Notes: generated from the sequence alone by a model not told the origin. DNA of 62,321 bases from Bacillota bacterium (GCA_023450835.1 JAEXGM010000264.1:1-62321); one strand, 5' to 3'. Positions 1-9,393 are shown, counted from the stretch's first letter. Made by a program: numbers and translations.

Positions 1-81
1 CCCTTTATCATCTGTAGTTCAAAATAATATAAACGTTTAAAATATTATGTACATAAGAATTACATATCTGGCAAAAAATAC

Positions 82-110
82 TTGAGAAATCCTGTGCTAT
101 TGTATACAAT
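82..110 (+). promoter_or_regulatory. Sigma-A promoter of the EamA gene
   Basis: TTGAGA (82-87), 17-bp spacer, TACAAT (105-110). Transcription would start near 117, just upstream of the GGGAG ribosome binding site, which makes the ATG at 136 the natural start. Confidence 0.6.
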
Positions 111-135
111 AGATAGCAAGAAGGGAGAGAATAAA

Positions 136-549
136 ATGTGGTTTTTTTACGCACTTTTATCAGCTTTTTTTGCAGCTTTAACATCAATATTGGCGAAGAT
201 GGGCATGAAGAATGTAAATTCTAATGTCGGAACTGCTATTAGAACCGTTGTCGTATTGGTTATGGCCTGGCTTATTGTATTTTTGACAGGAAAACAGAAA
301 GAAATTCCTGCAATTACCCAGCGAGGCTGGATATTTCTTGTATTGTCCGGTATAGCAACAGGGCTTTCCTGGTTATGCTATTTTAAGGCACTACAAATAG
401 GTGACGCTGCAAAAGTAGTACCGGTGGATAAATTTAGTGTTGTTATCACAATGATACTGGCATTTCTATTACTTGGAGAACCTTTAAACACGAAAACAAT
501 CGCAGGCGGTGTAATAATTACAATCGGCATGCTGGTGCTTGTGTTATAA
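136..549 (+). CDS. Half-size EamA/DMT-family membrane transporter
   Basis: A 137-residue integral membrane protein, almost entirely hydrophobic, with about five predicted helices. It reads as a single EamA repeat, half the length of the usual ten-helix drug/metabolite transporters, so it probably works as a dimer, as is known for other small DMT proteins. The start at 136 (MWFFYALLSAFF) is chosen because AAGGGAG lies 9-15 bases upstream; an upstream in-frame ATG at 82 falls inside the promoter -35 box. A Lys- and Gly-containing first loop and the late motif LLGEPL are typical of EamA. The substrate cannot be told. It is probably monocistronic or loosely coupled to pepT downstream. Confidence 0.8.
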   Translation: MWFFYALLSAFFAALTSILAKMGMKNVNSNVGTAIRTVVVLVMAWLIVFLTGKQKEIPAITQRGWIFLVLSGIATGLSWLCYFKALQIGDAAKVVPVDKFSVVITMILAFLLLGEPLNTKTIAGGVIITIGMLVLVL

Positions 550-654
550 AAAGATTCTTTATACCAACAGGCAGATAAATCAAAAATATAAAATGGTTGC
601 CATATATCACTTCTTTCACATGATTTCATGTTTTATGGCATAATAAGGAGAATT

Positions 655-1893
655 ATGAAAAACGTAGTAGACAGATTTTTAGAATATGTAAAAGTTGACA
701 CCCAGTCACAGGATGATGTAGAAAATGTACCGAGTACAGAAAAGCAGAGAAACCTGGCTGAAATACTTGTAAAGGAATTAAAGGAGATGGGAGCTGAAAA
801 TGTAAGACTCTCCGATCATTGCTACGTATATGCGACGATTCCTTCCAATTCCAAAAAGAAGCTGCCTTCCATCGGCTTTGTATCCCACATGGATACTTCC
901 AATGCATTAAGCGGAAAAGATGTAAAACCCAGAATCATAAAGAATTACGATGGCGGTGAAATAGTTCTGAATGAAGAATTGAATATTCGTATGGATGCGA
1001 ATGCTTACCCGGTTCTTAGCCTGTCAAAAGGGAAAGACTTAATTGTAACGGATGGTACAACCCTTCTTGGCGCTGATGACAAGGCAGGTGTTGCTGAAAT
1101 TCTTACTATGGCAGAAACCCTCTTGACTCACCCGGAAATAGAACATGGTACAATTCAGATTGGTTTTACCCCCGATGAAGAAGTGGGAAGAGGTGTTGAT
1201 TTCTTCGATGTAGAAGGTTTTGGTGCTGATTTTGCCTATACTATTGACGGCGGTGAACTTGGCGAAATAGAATATGAGAACTTTAATGCGGCCGCAGGAA
1301 AAATTCAGATTCAGGGAGTAAGTATACATCCCGGCAGTGCAAAGAATAAGATGGTAAACGCACTGTTACTCGCAATGGAATTCCAGAATATGCTCCCGGC
1401 TAACGAAGATCCTATGTATACAGAGAATTATGAAGGTTTCTATATGCTGAATGCATTGGAAGGAACCGTAGATTCGGCAAGAGCTGTATACATTATCCGT
1501 GACCATGATAAAGCTCAGTTCGAAGCAAAAAAGGCCAGATTCTTAAAAATAGGAGAATACCTGAACGAAAAATACGGCCAGGGAACCTTTAAAGTAGAAG
1601 TAAAAGATTCTTATTACAATATGAAAGAAAAAGTAGAGCCTCATATACACCTGATCAATAATGCCAAACGTGCTATGGAAGAAGTAGGCGTAACACCGAT
1701 TGTTGTACCTATTCGCGGAGGCACAGACGGAGCAAGACTTTCCTATATGGGACTTCCCTGCCCGAATCTGTGTGCCGGCGGAAATAATTTTCATGGAAGG
1801 TATGAATTCGTTCCGGTACAGTCCATGGAGAAAATCGTGGAAATATTATTGAAGATTGTGGAAATATATTCAACAGAAGAAAATGCTAAATAA
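655..1893 (+). CDS. pepT: Peptidase T (tripeptide aminopeptidase)
   Basis: Cytosolic di-zinc M20 aminopeptidase that removes the N-terminal residue of tripeptides. The 412-residue product has the family length. Metal and catalytic residues are visible in order: H78 and D80 in VSHMDTS, bridging D141 in LLGADDKAGVAE, general base E175 and ligand E176 in TPDEEVGRG, and the C-terminal ligand His in GNNFHGRYE. The start at 655 has AAGGAG 5 bases upstream; the in-frame ATG at 628 has no ribosome binding site. No neighbour shares the pathway; the gene is closed by its own terminator at 1927. Very confident assignment. Confidence 0.96.
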   Translation: MKNVVDRFLEYVKVDTQSQDDVENVPSTEKQRNLAEILVKELKEMGAENVRLSDHCYVYATIPSNSKKKLPSIGFVSHMDTSNALSGKDVKPRIIKNYDGGEIVLNEELNIRMDANAYPVLSLSKGKDLIVTDGTTLLGADDKAGVAEILTMAETLLTHPEIEHGTIQIGFTPDEEVGRGVDFFDVEGFGADFAYTIDGGELGEIEYENFNAAAGKIQIQGVSIHPGSAKNKMVNALLLAMEFQNMLPANEDPMYTENYEGFYMLNALEGTVDSARAVYIIRDHDKAQFEAKKARFLKIGEYLNEKYGQGTFKVEVKDSYYNMKEKVEPHIHLINNAKRAMEEVGVTPIVVPIRGGTDGARLSYMGLPCPNLCAGGNNFHGRYEFVPVQSMEKIVEILLKIVEIYSTEENAK

Positions 1894-1926
1894 AACAAAA
1901 AAGTAAAATTCAAGGAAGTAAAATAC

Positions 1927-1985
1927 AAAGAAGTATTTTCCTGGCACAAGGTATGTGCTTTTCGGAAAATACTTCTTTTTTTCTT
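1927..1985 (+). terminator. Rho-independent terminator after pepT
   Basis: A 15-bp perfect inverted repeat (1927-1941 with 1964-1978) is followed by a T-rich tract. Because the arms start with A-rich sequence it could act in both directions, but the gene to the right also reads rightward. Confidence 0.85.
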
Positions 1986-2081
1986 GTATTTTAAATGTTC
2001 TGAAACAGAGCTGAAAGAACAGCTATAATTACAAAGTTAACTTTAAGACGTTGAAAAGTTTTGATAATAAAGAATTTCATA

Positions 2082-2110
2082 TTGATTTTTTATATAAATT
2101 AAGTTATTAT
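2082..2110 (+). promoter_or_regulatory. Putative sigma-A promoter of ilvD
   Basis: TTGATT (2082-2087), 17-bp spacer, TATTAT (2105-2110), about 70 bases before ilvD. The rest of the 1986-2180 gap is AT-rich. I see no T-box or leader peptide rich in branched-chain codons, although such control is common for ilv genes. Confidence 0.5.
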
Positions 2111-2180
2111 ATACGGAAACATCGTAATTTTATACATTCCAGCGTTAAACAGTTAAAATAAAAGTAAAGGTGGTATTGCT

Positions 2181-3851
2181 ATGAATAGTGATTCAGTGAA
2201 AACAGGAATTCAACAAGCTCCCCATAGATCTCTCTTTAATGCGCTTGGTATTACCAAAGAGGAATTGGACAGACCTCTGATTGGTATCGTCAGTTCTTAT
2301 AACGAAATTGTGCCGGGCCATATGAATCTCGATAAAATTGTAGATGCCGTTAAGATGGGAGTTGCCATGGCTGGCGGTACCCCTATTGTATTCCCGGCTA
2401 TTGCGGTCTGTGACGGAATTTCCATGGGACATACGGGAATGAAATATTCTCTTGTCACCAGAGATTTAATAGCCGATTCCACAGAAGCTATGGCAATGGC
2501 ACATGCTTTTGACGCGCTGGTAATGGTACCTAATTGTGATAAGAACGTTCCGGGTTTATTAATGGCAGCGGCAAGAGTGAATGTACCTACTATCTTCGTC
2601 AGCGGCGGTCCCATGCTTGCAGGAAGGGTAAAGGGTGAAAAAACAAGCCTTTCCAGTATGTTTGAAGCCGTGGGAGCCTATACTGCCGGTAAGATGTCGG
2701 AAGAAGAGGTAGAAGAATATGCCTGTAAAGTATGTCCCACCGCAGGCTCCTGTTCCGGTATGTATACTGCCAACAGTATGAACTGTCTGACAGAAGTTCT
2801 TGGTATGGGGTTAAAGGGAAACGGAACCATTCCTGCGGTATTCTCTGAAAGAATCCGTTTGGCAAAACATGCCGGAATGAAGATTGTGGAACTCCTTGAG
2901 AGGAATATACGCCCCAAAGATATCATGGTAAAAGAAGCCTTTTTGAACGCCTTAACTGTGGATATGGCACTTGGATGTTCCACTAACAGTATGCTCCATC
3001 TGCCTGCAATTGCTCATGAAGCAGGTGTAGAATTAAATTTGGAAATAGCAAATGAAATCAGTGCAAAGACCCCGAACCTCTGCCATCTGGCACCGGCAGG
3101 TCATGCATATATAGAAGACTTGAATGAAGCCGGCGGCGTTTATGCCGTTATGAACGAACTTGACAAAAAAGGTCTTATTGAGAAAGATTTAATTACCGTC
3201 AGCGGTAAAACCGTGGGAGAGAATATTGCAAACTGCAGGAATTTGGACACGGATGTCATAAGAAGCATTGATAATCCATATAGTGAATCAGGTGGAATAG
3301 CCATCTTAAAAGGCAACCTGGCTACCGATTCCGCCGTAGTTAAAAGGTCTGCCGTAGCTCCTGAAATGTTAAAGCATGAGGGACCCGCAAGAGTATTTGA
3401 CTGTGAAGATGATGCCATAGAGGCTATTAAAGACGGCAGGATTAATCCCGGGGATGTGGTAGTTATCCGCTATGAAGGACCTAAGGGCGGCCCTGGAATG
3501 AGAGAAATGCTCAATCCTACCTCAGCTATTATGGGCATGGGACTTGGCTCCAGCGTGGCATTAATAACAGACGGAAGATTCTCAGGTGCTTCAAGAGGCG
3601 CATGTATCGGACATGTGTGTCCCGAAGCTGCCGTTGGCGGCAATATCGCCCTGATAGAAGAAGGAGATATCATACAGATAGATATTACTTCCAATTCCTT
3701 AGACGTAGCTCTGTCTGAAGAAGAGCTGAATAAGCGCAGGGAGAAATGGCAGCCGAAACAGCCTAAGATTACGACCGGCTATCTGGCAAGATATTCAGCC
3801 ATGGTTACATCCGCCAGCAGAGGTGCCATCTTAGAGGTACCCGGAAGATAA
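2181..3851 (+). CDS. ilvD: Dihydroxy-acid dehydratase
   Basis: Cytosolic iron-sulfur enzyme of valine, isoleucine and leucine synthesis; it dehydrates 2,3-dihydroxy-isovalerate and -methylvalerate to the 2-oxo acids. The 556-residue length and signature segments fit the family: PNCDKNVPG with cluster Cys119, CPTAGSCSGMYTANSMN with Cys191, the long GCSTNSMLHLPAIAHEAG stretch, and the C-terminal ASRGAILEVPGR. The start has AAAGGTGG about 8 bases upstream. It is followed 104 bases later by ilvB and the two probably form an operon. ilvC, ilvE and the small ilvN subunit are not in the window. Confidence 0.97.
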   Translation: MNSDSVKTGIQQAPHRSLFNALGITKEELDRPLIGIVSSYNEIVPGHMNLDKIVDAVKMGVAMAGGTPIVFPAIAVCDGISMGHTGMKYSLVTRDLIADSTEAMAMAHAFDALVMVPNCDKNVPGLLMAAARVNVPTIFVSGGPMLAGRVKGEKTSLSSMFEAVGAYTAGKMSEEEVEEYACKVCPTAGSCSGMYTANSMNCLTEVLGMGLKGNGTIPAVFSERIRLAKHAGMKIVELLERNIRPKDIMVKEAFLNALTVDMALGCSTNSMLHLPAIAHEAGVELNLEIANEISAKTPNLCHLAPAGHAYIEDLNEAGGVYAVMNELDKKGLIEKDLITVSGKTVGENIANCRNLDTDVIRSIDNPYSESGGIAILKGNLATDSAVVKRSAVAPEMLKHEGPARVFDCEDDAIEAIKDGRINPGDVVVIRYEGPKGGPGMREMLNPTSAIMGMGLGSSVALITDGRFSGASRGACIGHVCPEAAVGGNIALIEEGDIIQIDITSNSLDVALSEEELNKRREKWQPKQPKITTGYLARYSAMVTSASRGAILEVPGR

Positions 3852-3955
3852 TAGACAAATAATAGAAGTTACTGTATTTATAACATAATAAACAGCAATT
3901 AGTATGACATACCGGCAACGGTTTCAAATGAAAAGGCTAAAAGAGAGGTGCAAAG

Positions 3956-5641
3956 ATGCAGTTAACAGGATCACAGATTTTAGTAGAATGTTTAAAAGAA
4001 CAGGGCGTAGATACCATCTTCGGGTATCCGGGCGGAGCTGTCCTAAATATCTATGATGAATTATACAGACATCAGGACGAGATACGGCATATATTAACCT
4101 CCCATGAACAGGGAGCCTCCCATGCAGCGGACGGTTATGCCAGATCCACCGGAAAAGTAGGCGTATGCCTGGCAACCAGCGGACCGGGTGCTACTAACCT
4201 GGTAACGGGTATTGCGACAGCTTATATGGATTCCGTACCGATGGTTGCAATTACAGGTAATGTTGCTGTAAATCTCTTAGGAAAAGACAGTTTTCAGGAA
4301 GTTGATATCGCAGGTATTACAATGCCTGTTACCAAACATAATTACATTGTGAAAGATGTAACACAATTGGCGGACACCATTCGAAAAGCTTTCCTCATTG
4401 CCCAGACAGGAAGGCCGGGTCCGGTCTTAATAGATATTGCAAAGGATGTCACAGCAAATAAAACAGATTACCAAAGTGTTACACCTCCGGTAATAAACCG
4501 TATTACGGATACTTTTACTGCAGAAGATATTGAAACTGCAATTTCTATGATTGAAGAATCAAAAAAGCCCGTAATATTTGTTGGCGGCGGAGCAGTAATA
4601 TCCGATGCCTGGATAGAGTTAAGAGAGTTTGTAAAGAGGACCGATGCCCCGGTTACTGATACCCTTATGGGTAAGGGTGCCTTTAGCGGAGAGGATTCCT
4701 ATTATACCGGAATGTTGGGAATGCACGGTACGAAAACAGCGAACTACAGTGTTACCGAATGTGACCTTTTAATAACGGTAGGTTCCAGATTCAGTGACAG
4801 AGTGACCGGCAACACTGCACGCTTTGCAAGAAATGCCAAGATACTGCAGATTGATGTGGACCCGGCAGAAATCAACAAGAATGTTTTGGTAGACCATGCA
4901 GTTATCGGTGATATTAAAGAGGTTTTAAAAGCTGTCAATGACAAACTGCCAGAGCAAAAACATAAGGAATGGATTGACCATGTCATGGATATGAAGGAAA
5001 AGTATCCCTTAAAATACCATGAGAGAGGTCTTACCGGGCCTTTTATTTTAAATAAACTTTATGAGCTTACTAAGGGAGAGGCTATTATAACAACTGAAGT
5101 CGGCCAGCATCAGATGTGGTCTGCCCAGTATTATAGCTACAAGAATCCAAGAACCTTTATCACCTCCGGAGGACTTGGTACCATGGGATACGGACTTGGT
5201 GCCTGTATCGGTGCCAAAGTAGGAAATACAGACAAAACTGTTATAAATATTGCCGGAGACGGATGCTTTCGAATGAATATGAACGAGATTGCCACCGCTA
5301 CCAGATACAATATACCTATCATTCAGGTGATTTTTAACAATCATGTACTTGGAATGGTGCGCCAGTGGCAGTCCTTATTCTATGGGGAACGTTACTCCTA
5401 TACTACTCTGAATGATTCCGTGGATTTTGTGAAATTGGCCGAAGCCATGGGAGCCAAAGCATATCGTATTACCAAAAGAGAAGAAGCTGAAGCCATATTA
5501 AAAGAGGCTATCAGCCTTAACATACCCGTTGTAATTGACTGCTATTTAGAAAGCGATGATAAAGTATGGCCTATGGTCGCTCCCGGTGCTGCTATAGAAG
5601 AAGTCTTTACGGAAGAAGATTTGGAAGCCGGCAGCAAATAG
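3956..5641 (+). CDS. ilvB: Acetolactate synthase large subunit, biosynthetic
   Basis: Thiamine-diphosphate enzyme that condenses two pyruvates, or pyruvate and 2-oxobutyrate, in branched-chain amino-acid synthesis. The 561-residue chain shows the three expected domains: an N-terminal Pyr domain with catalytic Glu51 in SHEQGASHAADGYAR, a central FAD/transhydrogenase-like domain, and a C-terminal PP domain with the ThDP motif starting GDGCFRMN and ending in FNN. AGAGAGGTG precedes the ATG. The biosynthetic rather than catabolic form is inferred from the neighbour ilvD and the FAD-type central domain. No ilvN regulatory subunit follows; the downstream genes are serC and serA. Confidence 0.95.
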   Translation: MQLTGSQILVECLKEQGVDTIFGYPGGAVLNIYDELYRHQDEIRHILTSHEQGASHAADGYARSTGKVGVCLATSGPGATNLVTGIATAYMDSVPMVAITGNVAVNLLGKDSFQEVDIAGITMPVTKHNYIVKDVTQLADTIRKAFLIAQTGRPGPVLIDIAKDVTANKTDYQSVTPPVINRITDTFTAEDIETAISMIEESKKPVIFVGGGAVISDAWIELREFVKRTDAPVTDTLMGKGAFSGEDSYYTGMLGMHGTKTANYSVTECDLLITVGSRFSDRVTGNTARFARNAKILQIDVDPAEINKNVLVDHAVIGDIKEVLKAVNDKLPEQKHKEWIDHVMDMKEKYPLKYHERGLTGPFILNKLYELTKGEAIITTEVGQHQMWSAQYYSYKNPRTFITSGGLGTMGYGLGACIGAKVGNTDKTVINIAGDGCFRMNMNEIATATRYNIPIIQVIFNNHVLGMVRQWQSLFYGERYSYTTLNDSVDFVKLAEAMGAKAYRITKREEAEAILKEAISLNIPVVIDCYLESDDKVWPMVAPGAAIEEVFTEEDLEAGSK

Positions 5642-5659
5642 GAAATCCATAAGATTATA

Positions 5660-5688
5660 TTGACTAAATTTTAACTTAGTTTTATAAT
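5660..5688 (+). promoter_or_regulatory. Sigma-A promoter of serC-serA
   Basis: TTGACT (5660-5665), 17-bp spacer, perfect TATAAT (5683-5688). It gives serC its own transcript with a leader of about 85 bases. Confidence 0.8.
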
Positions 5689-5722
5689 GTAATGGATTAA
5701 AGTGTTCACGCGTAAAAACCAG

Positions 5723-5753
5723 CAGGGCAAAGAGGCCTATCTTCTTTGCTCTG
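5723..5753 (+). promoter_or_regulatory. Stable hairpin in the serC leader
   Basis: A 13-bp stem with two G-U pairs (5723-5735 with 5741-5753) closes a five-base CCTAT loop. No T-tract follows, so it is not a simple terminator. It ends about 13 bases before the AGGAGG site and may affect stability or translation. I match it to no known riboswitch. Confidence 0.5.
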
Positions 5754-5779
5754 ACTGAATATATAAGGAGGATATGTAA

Positions 5780-6865
5780 GTGGCGAGAATTTATAATTTT
5801 TCAGCAGGCCCGGCCGTATTGCCGGAAGAAGTACTAAAAGAAGCAGCAGAAGAGATGCTGGATTATAGGGGAACCGGAATGTCAGTCATGGAGATGAGTC
5901 ACAGATCAAAGGCTTACGAGACTATCATTAATGAAGCAGAAGCTGACTTAAGAGAACTGATGAATATCCCGGATAACTATAAAGTACTCTTTTTGCAAGG
6001 AGGTGCTTCTTCACAATTTGCTATGATTCCTATGAACCTGATGAAGAATAAGGTGGCAGATTATATTGTCACAGGACAGTGGGCAAAAAAAGCATTCCAG
6101 GAAGCAAAAATATATGGAACCGCCAATAAAATCGCTTCCTCTGAAGATAAGACATTCTCTTACATACCTGATTGTTCAGACCTCCCTATCAGTGAGAACG
6201 CTGATTACGTCTATATTTGTGAAAATAATACCATTTATGGTACGAAGTTTAAGACACTTCCCAATACCAAAGGTAAACCATTGGTTGCCGACGTATCCTC
6301 CTGTTTCCTTTCAGAACCGGTCGATGTAACAAAGTATGGTTTAATATACGGCGGAGTGCAAAAGAATGTGGGACCTGCCGGTGTTGTAATCGTTATCATC
6401 AGAGAAGATTTGATTACGGAGGATACTTTGCCCGGAACTCCTACTATGTTCAAGTATAAAATTCATCTGGATAATGGCTCTATGTACAATACTCCTCCCG
6501 CTTATGGCATTTATATCTGCGGAAAAGTCTTTAAGTGGCTAAAGAAACTGGGCGGACTGGAAGCAATGAAAGAAATCAACGAGAAAAAAGCAGCTGTTCT
6601 CTATAACTTTTTAGATGAAAGCAAACTCTTTAAAGGCACTGTTGTAAAGGAAGACCGCTCTTTGATGAATGTTCCTTTTGTAACAGGAGATGAAGAATTA
6701 GATGCTAAGTTCGTAAAAGAAGCAAAAGCCGCAGGTTTTGAGAACTTAAAGGGCCACAGGACCGTTGGCGGTATGCGTGCCAGCATCTATAACGCAATGC
6801 CTATTGAAGGTGTTGAAAAATTAGTAGAATTCATGAAGGAATTTGAAGCCAAAAATCTAAAATAG
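5780..6865 (+). CDS. serC: Phosphoserine aminotransferase
   Basis: Pyridoxal-phosphate class V aminotransferase; converts 3-phosphohydroxypyruvate and glutamate to phosphoserine, the second step of serine synthesis. 361 residues, the family length. It opens with the hallmark YNFSAGPAVLP and has the PLP lysine K195 in YGGVQKNVGPAG. It starts with GTG: an AGGAGG site at 5767-5772 sits 7 bases upstream, and the ATG at 5774 runs straight into a stop. It ends 15 bases before serA, so the two are one operon. No phosphoserine phosphatase gene is seen in the window. Confidence 0.97.
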   Translation: MARIYNFSAGPAVLPEEVLKEAAEEMLDYRGTGMSVMEMSHRSKAYETIINEAEADLRELMNIPDNYKVLFLQGGASSQFAMIPMNLMKNKVADYIVTGQWAKKAFQEAKIYGTANKIASSEDKTFSYIPDCSDLPISENADYVYICENNTIYGTKFKTLPNTKGKPLVADVSSCFLSEPVDVTKYGLIYGGVQKNVGPAGVVIVIIREDLITEDTLPGTPTMFKYKIHLDNGSMYNTPPAYGIYICGKVFKWLKKLGGLEAMKEINEKKAAVLYNFLDESKLFKGTVVKEDRSLMNVPFVTGDEELDAKFVKEAKAAGFENLKGHRTVGGMRASIYNAMPIEGVEKLVEFMKEFEAKNLK

Positions 6866-6880
6866 CAGAGAGGAGCACCT

Positions 6881-8053
6881 ATGCCTAATTTTAAATATCA
6901 TTGTCTGAATCCAATTGCCGGAGTGGGACTTACACTTTTTTCAGAAGATTATGAGAAGACAGAAGATATAACAGAATCAGATGCAGTACTGGTAAGAAGC
7001 GCCTCTATGCTGGAGATGGAATTTACTGATAACATTGCAGCTATTGCAAGAGCCGGTGCCGGCGTTAACAATATTCCTCTGGATAAATGTGCCGGGGATG
7101 GAATTGTAGTATTCAATACACCGGGAGCCAATGCCAACGGTGTAAAAGAGCTTGTTATTGCAGGTCTTATGCTTGCTTCCAGAAATATCGTAGGCGGTAT
7201 TAACTGGGTCCAGACCATAAAAGAAGAAAAAGATGTTGCAAAGCTGGTAGAGAAAGGCAAAGCCAAATTTGCCGGTAAGGAAATCCAGGGGAAGAAACTC
7301 GGTGTTATCGGCCTTGGAGCCATCGGTGTACTGGTAGCCAACGCTGCCAATCGTCTTGGTATGGAAGTATACGGCTGTGACCCCTATATATCAGTAGAAC
7401 ATGCCTGGAACTTATCCCGTGATATTATCTCCGTAAAATCCAAAGATGATATTTACAGAGAATGTGATTACATAAGCCTCCATGTTCCTTTGCTGGACGA
7501 TACCAAAAAGATGATAAACAAAGAGACTATAGTAAAATGTAAGGACGGCGTAGTTATCCTTAATTTTGCAAGAGATCTTCTGGTAAACGATGAAGATATG
7601 GAAGAAGCATTAAAATCCGGAAAAGTGGCATCTTATGTAACAGATTTCCCCAATGACAAGACTGCCGGTATGGAGGGCGTAATTGCAATTCCTCATCTTG
7701 GTGCATCCACAGAAGAGTCTGAAGATAATTGTGCTGTTATGGCAGTGAAACAAATCAAGGATTACTTAGAACATGGTATTATTAAGAATTCTGTTAATTA
7801 TCCGGATTGTGATGCGGGAACTTTCACCGGCGGAACCAGAGTGACAATTAACCATAAGAATATTCCTAACATGTTAACACAGTTCACCGGCGTATTTTCT
7901 GCAGAAAATATCAATATTTCAAACCTTATCAACAAGAGTAAGGGCGATTATGCATACACTGTAATTGATATAGAAGGAAGCAGCGCTGCCGGAACCTCAG
8001 ATAAATTAAGAACTATAGACGGAGTGTTAAAGGTCAGAACATTATCCAAATAG
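6881..8053 (+). CDS. serA: D-3-phosphoglycerate dehydrogenase with ACT domain
   Basis: NAD-dependent first enzyme of serine synthesis. 390 residues: a split substrate-binding domain, a Rossmann domain with GLGAIG at 144-149, and a C-terminal ACT domain from about residue 318 that probably senses serine. Catalytic Arg231 (NFARDLL) and His272 (IPHLGAST) are present. The catalytic Glu normally in an FPxE-type segment seems replaced by Asp259 (TDFPND). This short clostridial-type form lacks the intervening domain of longer SerA proteins. AGAGAGGAG precedes the ATG. It follows serC closely and is separated from the DUF1015 gene by a terminator. Confidence 0.95.
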   Translation: MPNFKYHCLNPIAGVGLTLFSEDYEKTEDITESDAVLVRSASMLEMEFTDNIAAIARAGAGVNNIPLDKCAGDGIVVFNTPGANANGVKELVIAGLMLASRNIVGGINWVQTIKEEKDVAKLVEKGKAKFAGKEIQGKKLGVIGLGAIGVLVANAANRLGMEVYGCDPYISVEHAWNLSRDIISVKSKDDIYRECDYISLHVPLLDDTKKMINKETIVKCKDGVVILNFARDLLVNDEDMEEALKSGKVASYVTDFPNDKTAGMEGVIAIPHLGASTEESEDNCAVMAVKQIKDYLEHGIIKNSVNYPDCDAGTFTGGTRVTINHKNIPNMLTQFTGVFSAENINISNLINKSKGDYAYTVIDIEGSSAAGTSDKLRTIDGVLKVRTLSK

Positions 8054-8073
8054 AAAAATCACTTGAAAAGACA

Positions 8074-8117
8074 GGTTAATACCAAGAGAAAAGAGGCTTT
8101 TGGTATTGACCTTTTTT
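8074..8117 (+). terminator. Terminator or attenuator between serA and the DUF1015 gene
   Basis: A 15-bp stem (8074-8088 with 8097-8111, one G-U pair) is followed by six Ts at 8112-8117. The next ATG is only 16 bases further on, with its AGAGGAGG site inside the gap, so the downstream gene can be expressed only by read-through of this hairpin unless a promoter lies within serA. Confidence 0.85.
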
Positions 8118-8133
8118 AATAAGAGGAGGAACT

Positions 8134-9393
8134 ATGGCATCTATTAAGCCTTTTTGCGCAATCAGACCTGCGGACAAACCAGCAAATAACTCTAGGGCAG
8201 CACTGGCGGAGAAAATAGCAGCACTGCCCTACGATGTTTATAACAGAGAAGAAGCGAAAGCAGAGGTTATCAGAGAACCTCTGTCCTTTCTGAAGATAGA
8301 CAGAGCAGAGACCACACTTTCTGACACCGTATCTGCCTACGATGATTCCGTATATGAAAGGGCAAAGGAATTGCTGGAGGAAATGATTACAAAAGAACAA
8401 TTTATCCAGGAAGAGAAAGAATGCTTTTATATCTATGAGCTCATCATGAATGGAAAAAGTCAGACCGGCCTTGTTGCCTGTGCATCTATTGATGACTATC
8501 TAAGTGGAGTCATTAAACGTCATGAGAATACAAGAACAGATAAAGAGCTGGACAGGATACGTCACATTGACACCTGCAATGCCCAGACCGGTCCAATCTT
8601 TCTGACCTTTCGTGAATCCGGCAGCATTAAGAATATTCTCCAAAGCCATAAAGTAAATGAGAAACTCTATGGTTTTACTTCACCCGATGGTATTACTCAT
8701 AATGTATGGAAGATAGACGAAGCAGAAGAGATTACAACTATCAAAGAGGAATTTGAACGTATTCCTTCTATATACATAGCCGACGGCCACCACAGAGCCG
8801 CTTCTGCCGTAAAGGTAGGGTTAAAACGCCAGGAAGAGCATTCTGTCTATACCGGAAAAGAAGAATATAATTACTTTTTATCTGTAATCTTTCCCTCCGA
8901 TGAGCTTATGATTATGCCTTATAACAGAGTCGTAAAGGATTTGAATGGAAATACCACAGAAGAATTCCTTGCTAAAGTTTCCGAATACTTTGCTGTTACC
9001 TTTTTGGGAACCAAACCCTATCAGCCTTCTGGAAAAGGTGAATTTGGCATGTATATTCAGGATGGATGGTATAAGCTTATAATAAAGAAAGAATACGTAA
9101 AGGAAGATTCGGTGGCAGGGTTAGATGTATCTTTATTGCAGGATAATCTCCTTGAACCGGTGCTTGGAATCAAGGATCCCCGAAGTGATAAAAGAATTGA
9201 TTTTGTAGGCGGTATCAGAGGTCTTGACGAATTGGAGCGCAGAGTACGGGAAGATATGACCGTTGCTTTTTCCATGTATCCAACGGACATCCGAGAATTA
9301 ATGGCAGTATCCGACCAGGATAAATTAATGCCGCCGAAATCCACCTGGTTTGAACCCAAACTCAGGAGTGGTCTTTTCATCCACAAAATCTAA
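8134..9393 (+). CDS. DUF1015 family protein
   Basis: A 419-residue soluble protein of the DUF1015 family, which often lies next to serA/serC in Clostridia. Family marks are an N-terminal segment of about 60 residues starting IKPFCAIRP, the RHENTR motif near 129-134, and the invariant ADGHHR at 216-221, which resembles nucleotide-handling motifs of ParB-like proteins. The biochemical role is not established. Synteny suggests a link to serine or one-carbon metabolism (inference). An AGAGGAGG ribosome binding site sits immediately behind a terminator hairpin. Confidence 0.9.
   Translation: MASIKPFCAIRPADKPANNSRAALAEKIAALPYDVYNREEAKAEVIREPLSFLKIDRAETTLSDTVSAYDDSVYERAKELLEEMITKEQFIQEEKECFYIYELIMNGKSQTGLVACASIDDYLSGVIKRHENTRTDKELDRIRHIDTCNAQTGPIFLTFRESGSIKNILQSHKVNEKLYGFTSPDGITHNVWKIDEAEEITTIKEEFERIPSIYIADGHHRAASAVKVGLKRQEEHSVYTGKEEYNYFLSVIFPSDELMIMPYNRVVKDLNGNTTEEFLAKVSEYFAVTFLGTKPYQPSGKGEFGMYIQDGWYKLIIKKEYVKEDSVAGLDVSLLQDNLLEPVLGIKDPRSDKRIDFVGGIRGLDELERRVREDMTVAFSMYPTDIRELMAVSDQDKLMPPKSTWFEPKLRSGLFIHKI

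Noticed and set aside
1986..2180. T-box or leader-peptide attenuator upstream of ilvD
   Set aside because: No GGTGGTACCGCG-like core, specifier stem or branched-chain codon run is present.
5723..5753. serC leader hairpin as a terminator or known riboswitch
   Set aside because: No T-tract follows and no aptamer motif is recognisable; it is kept only as an unassigned hairpin.
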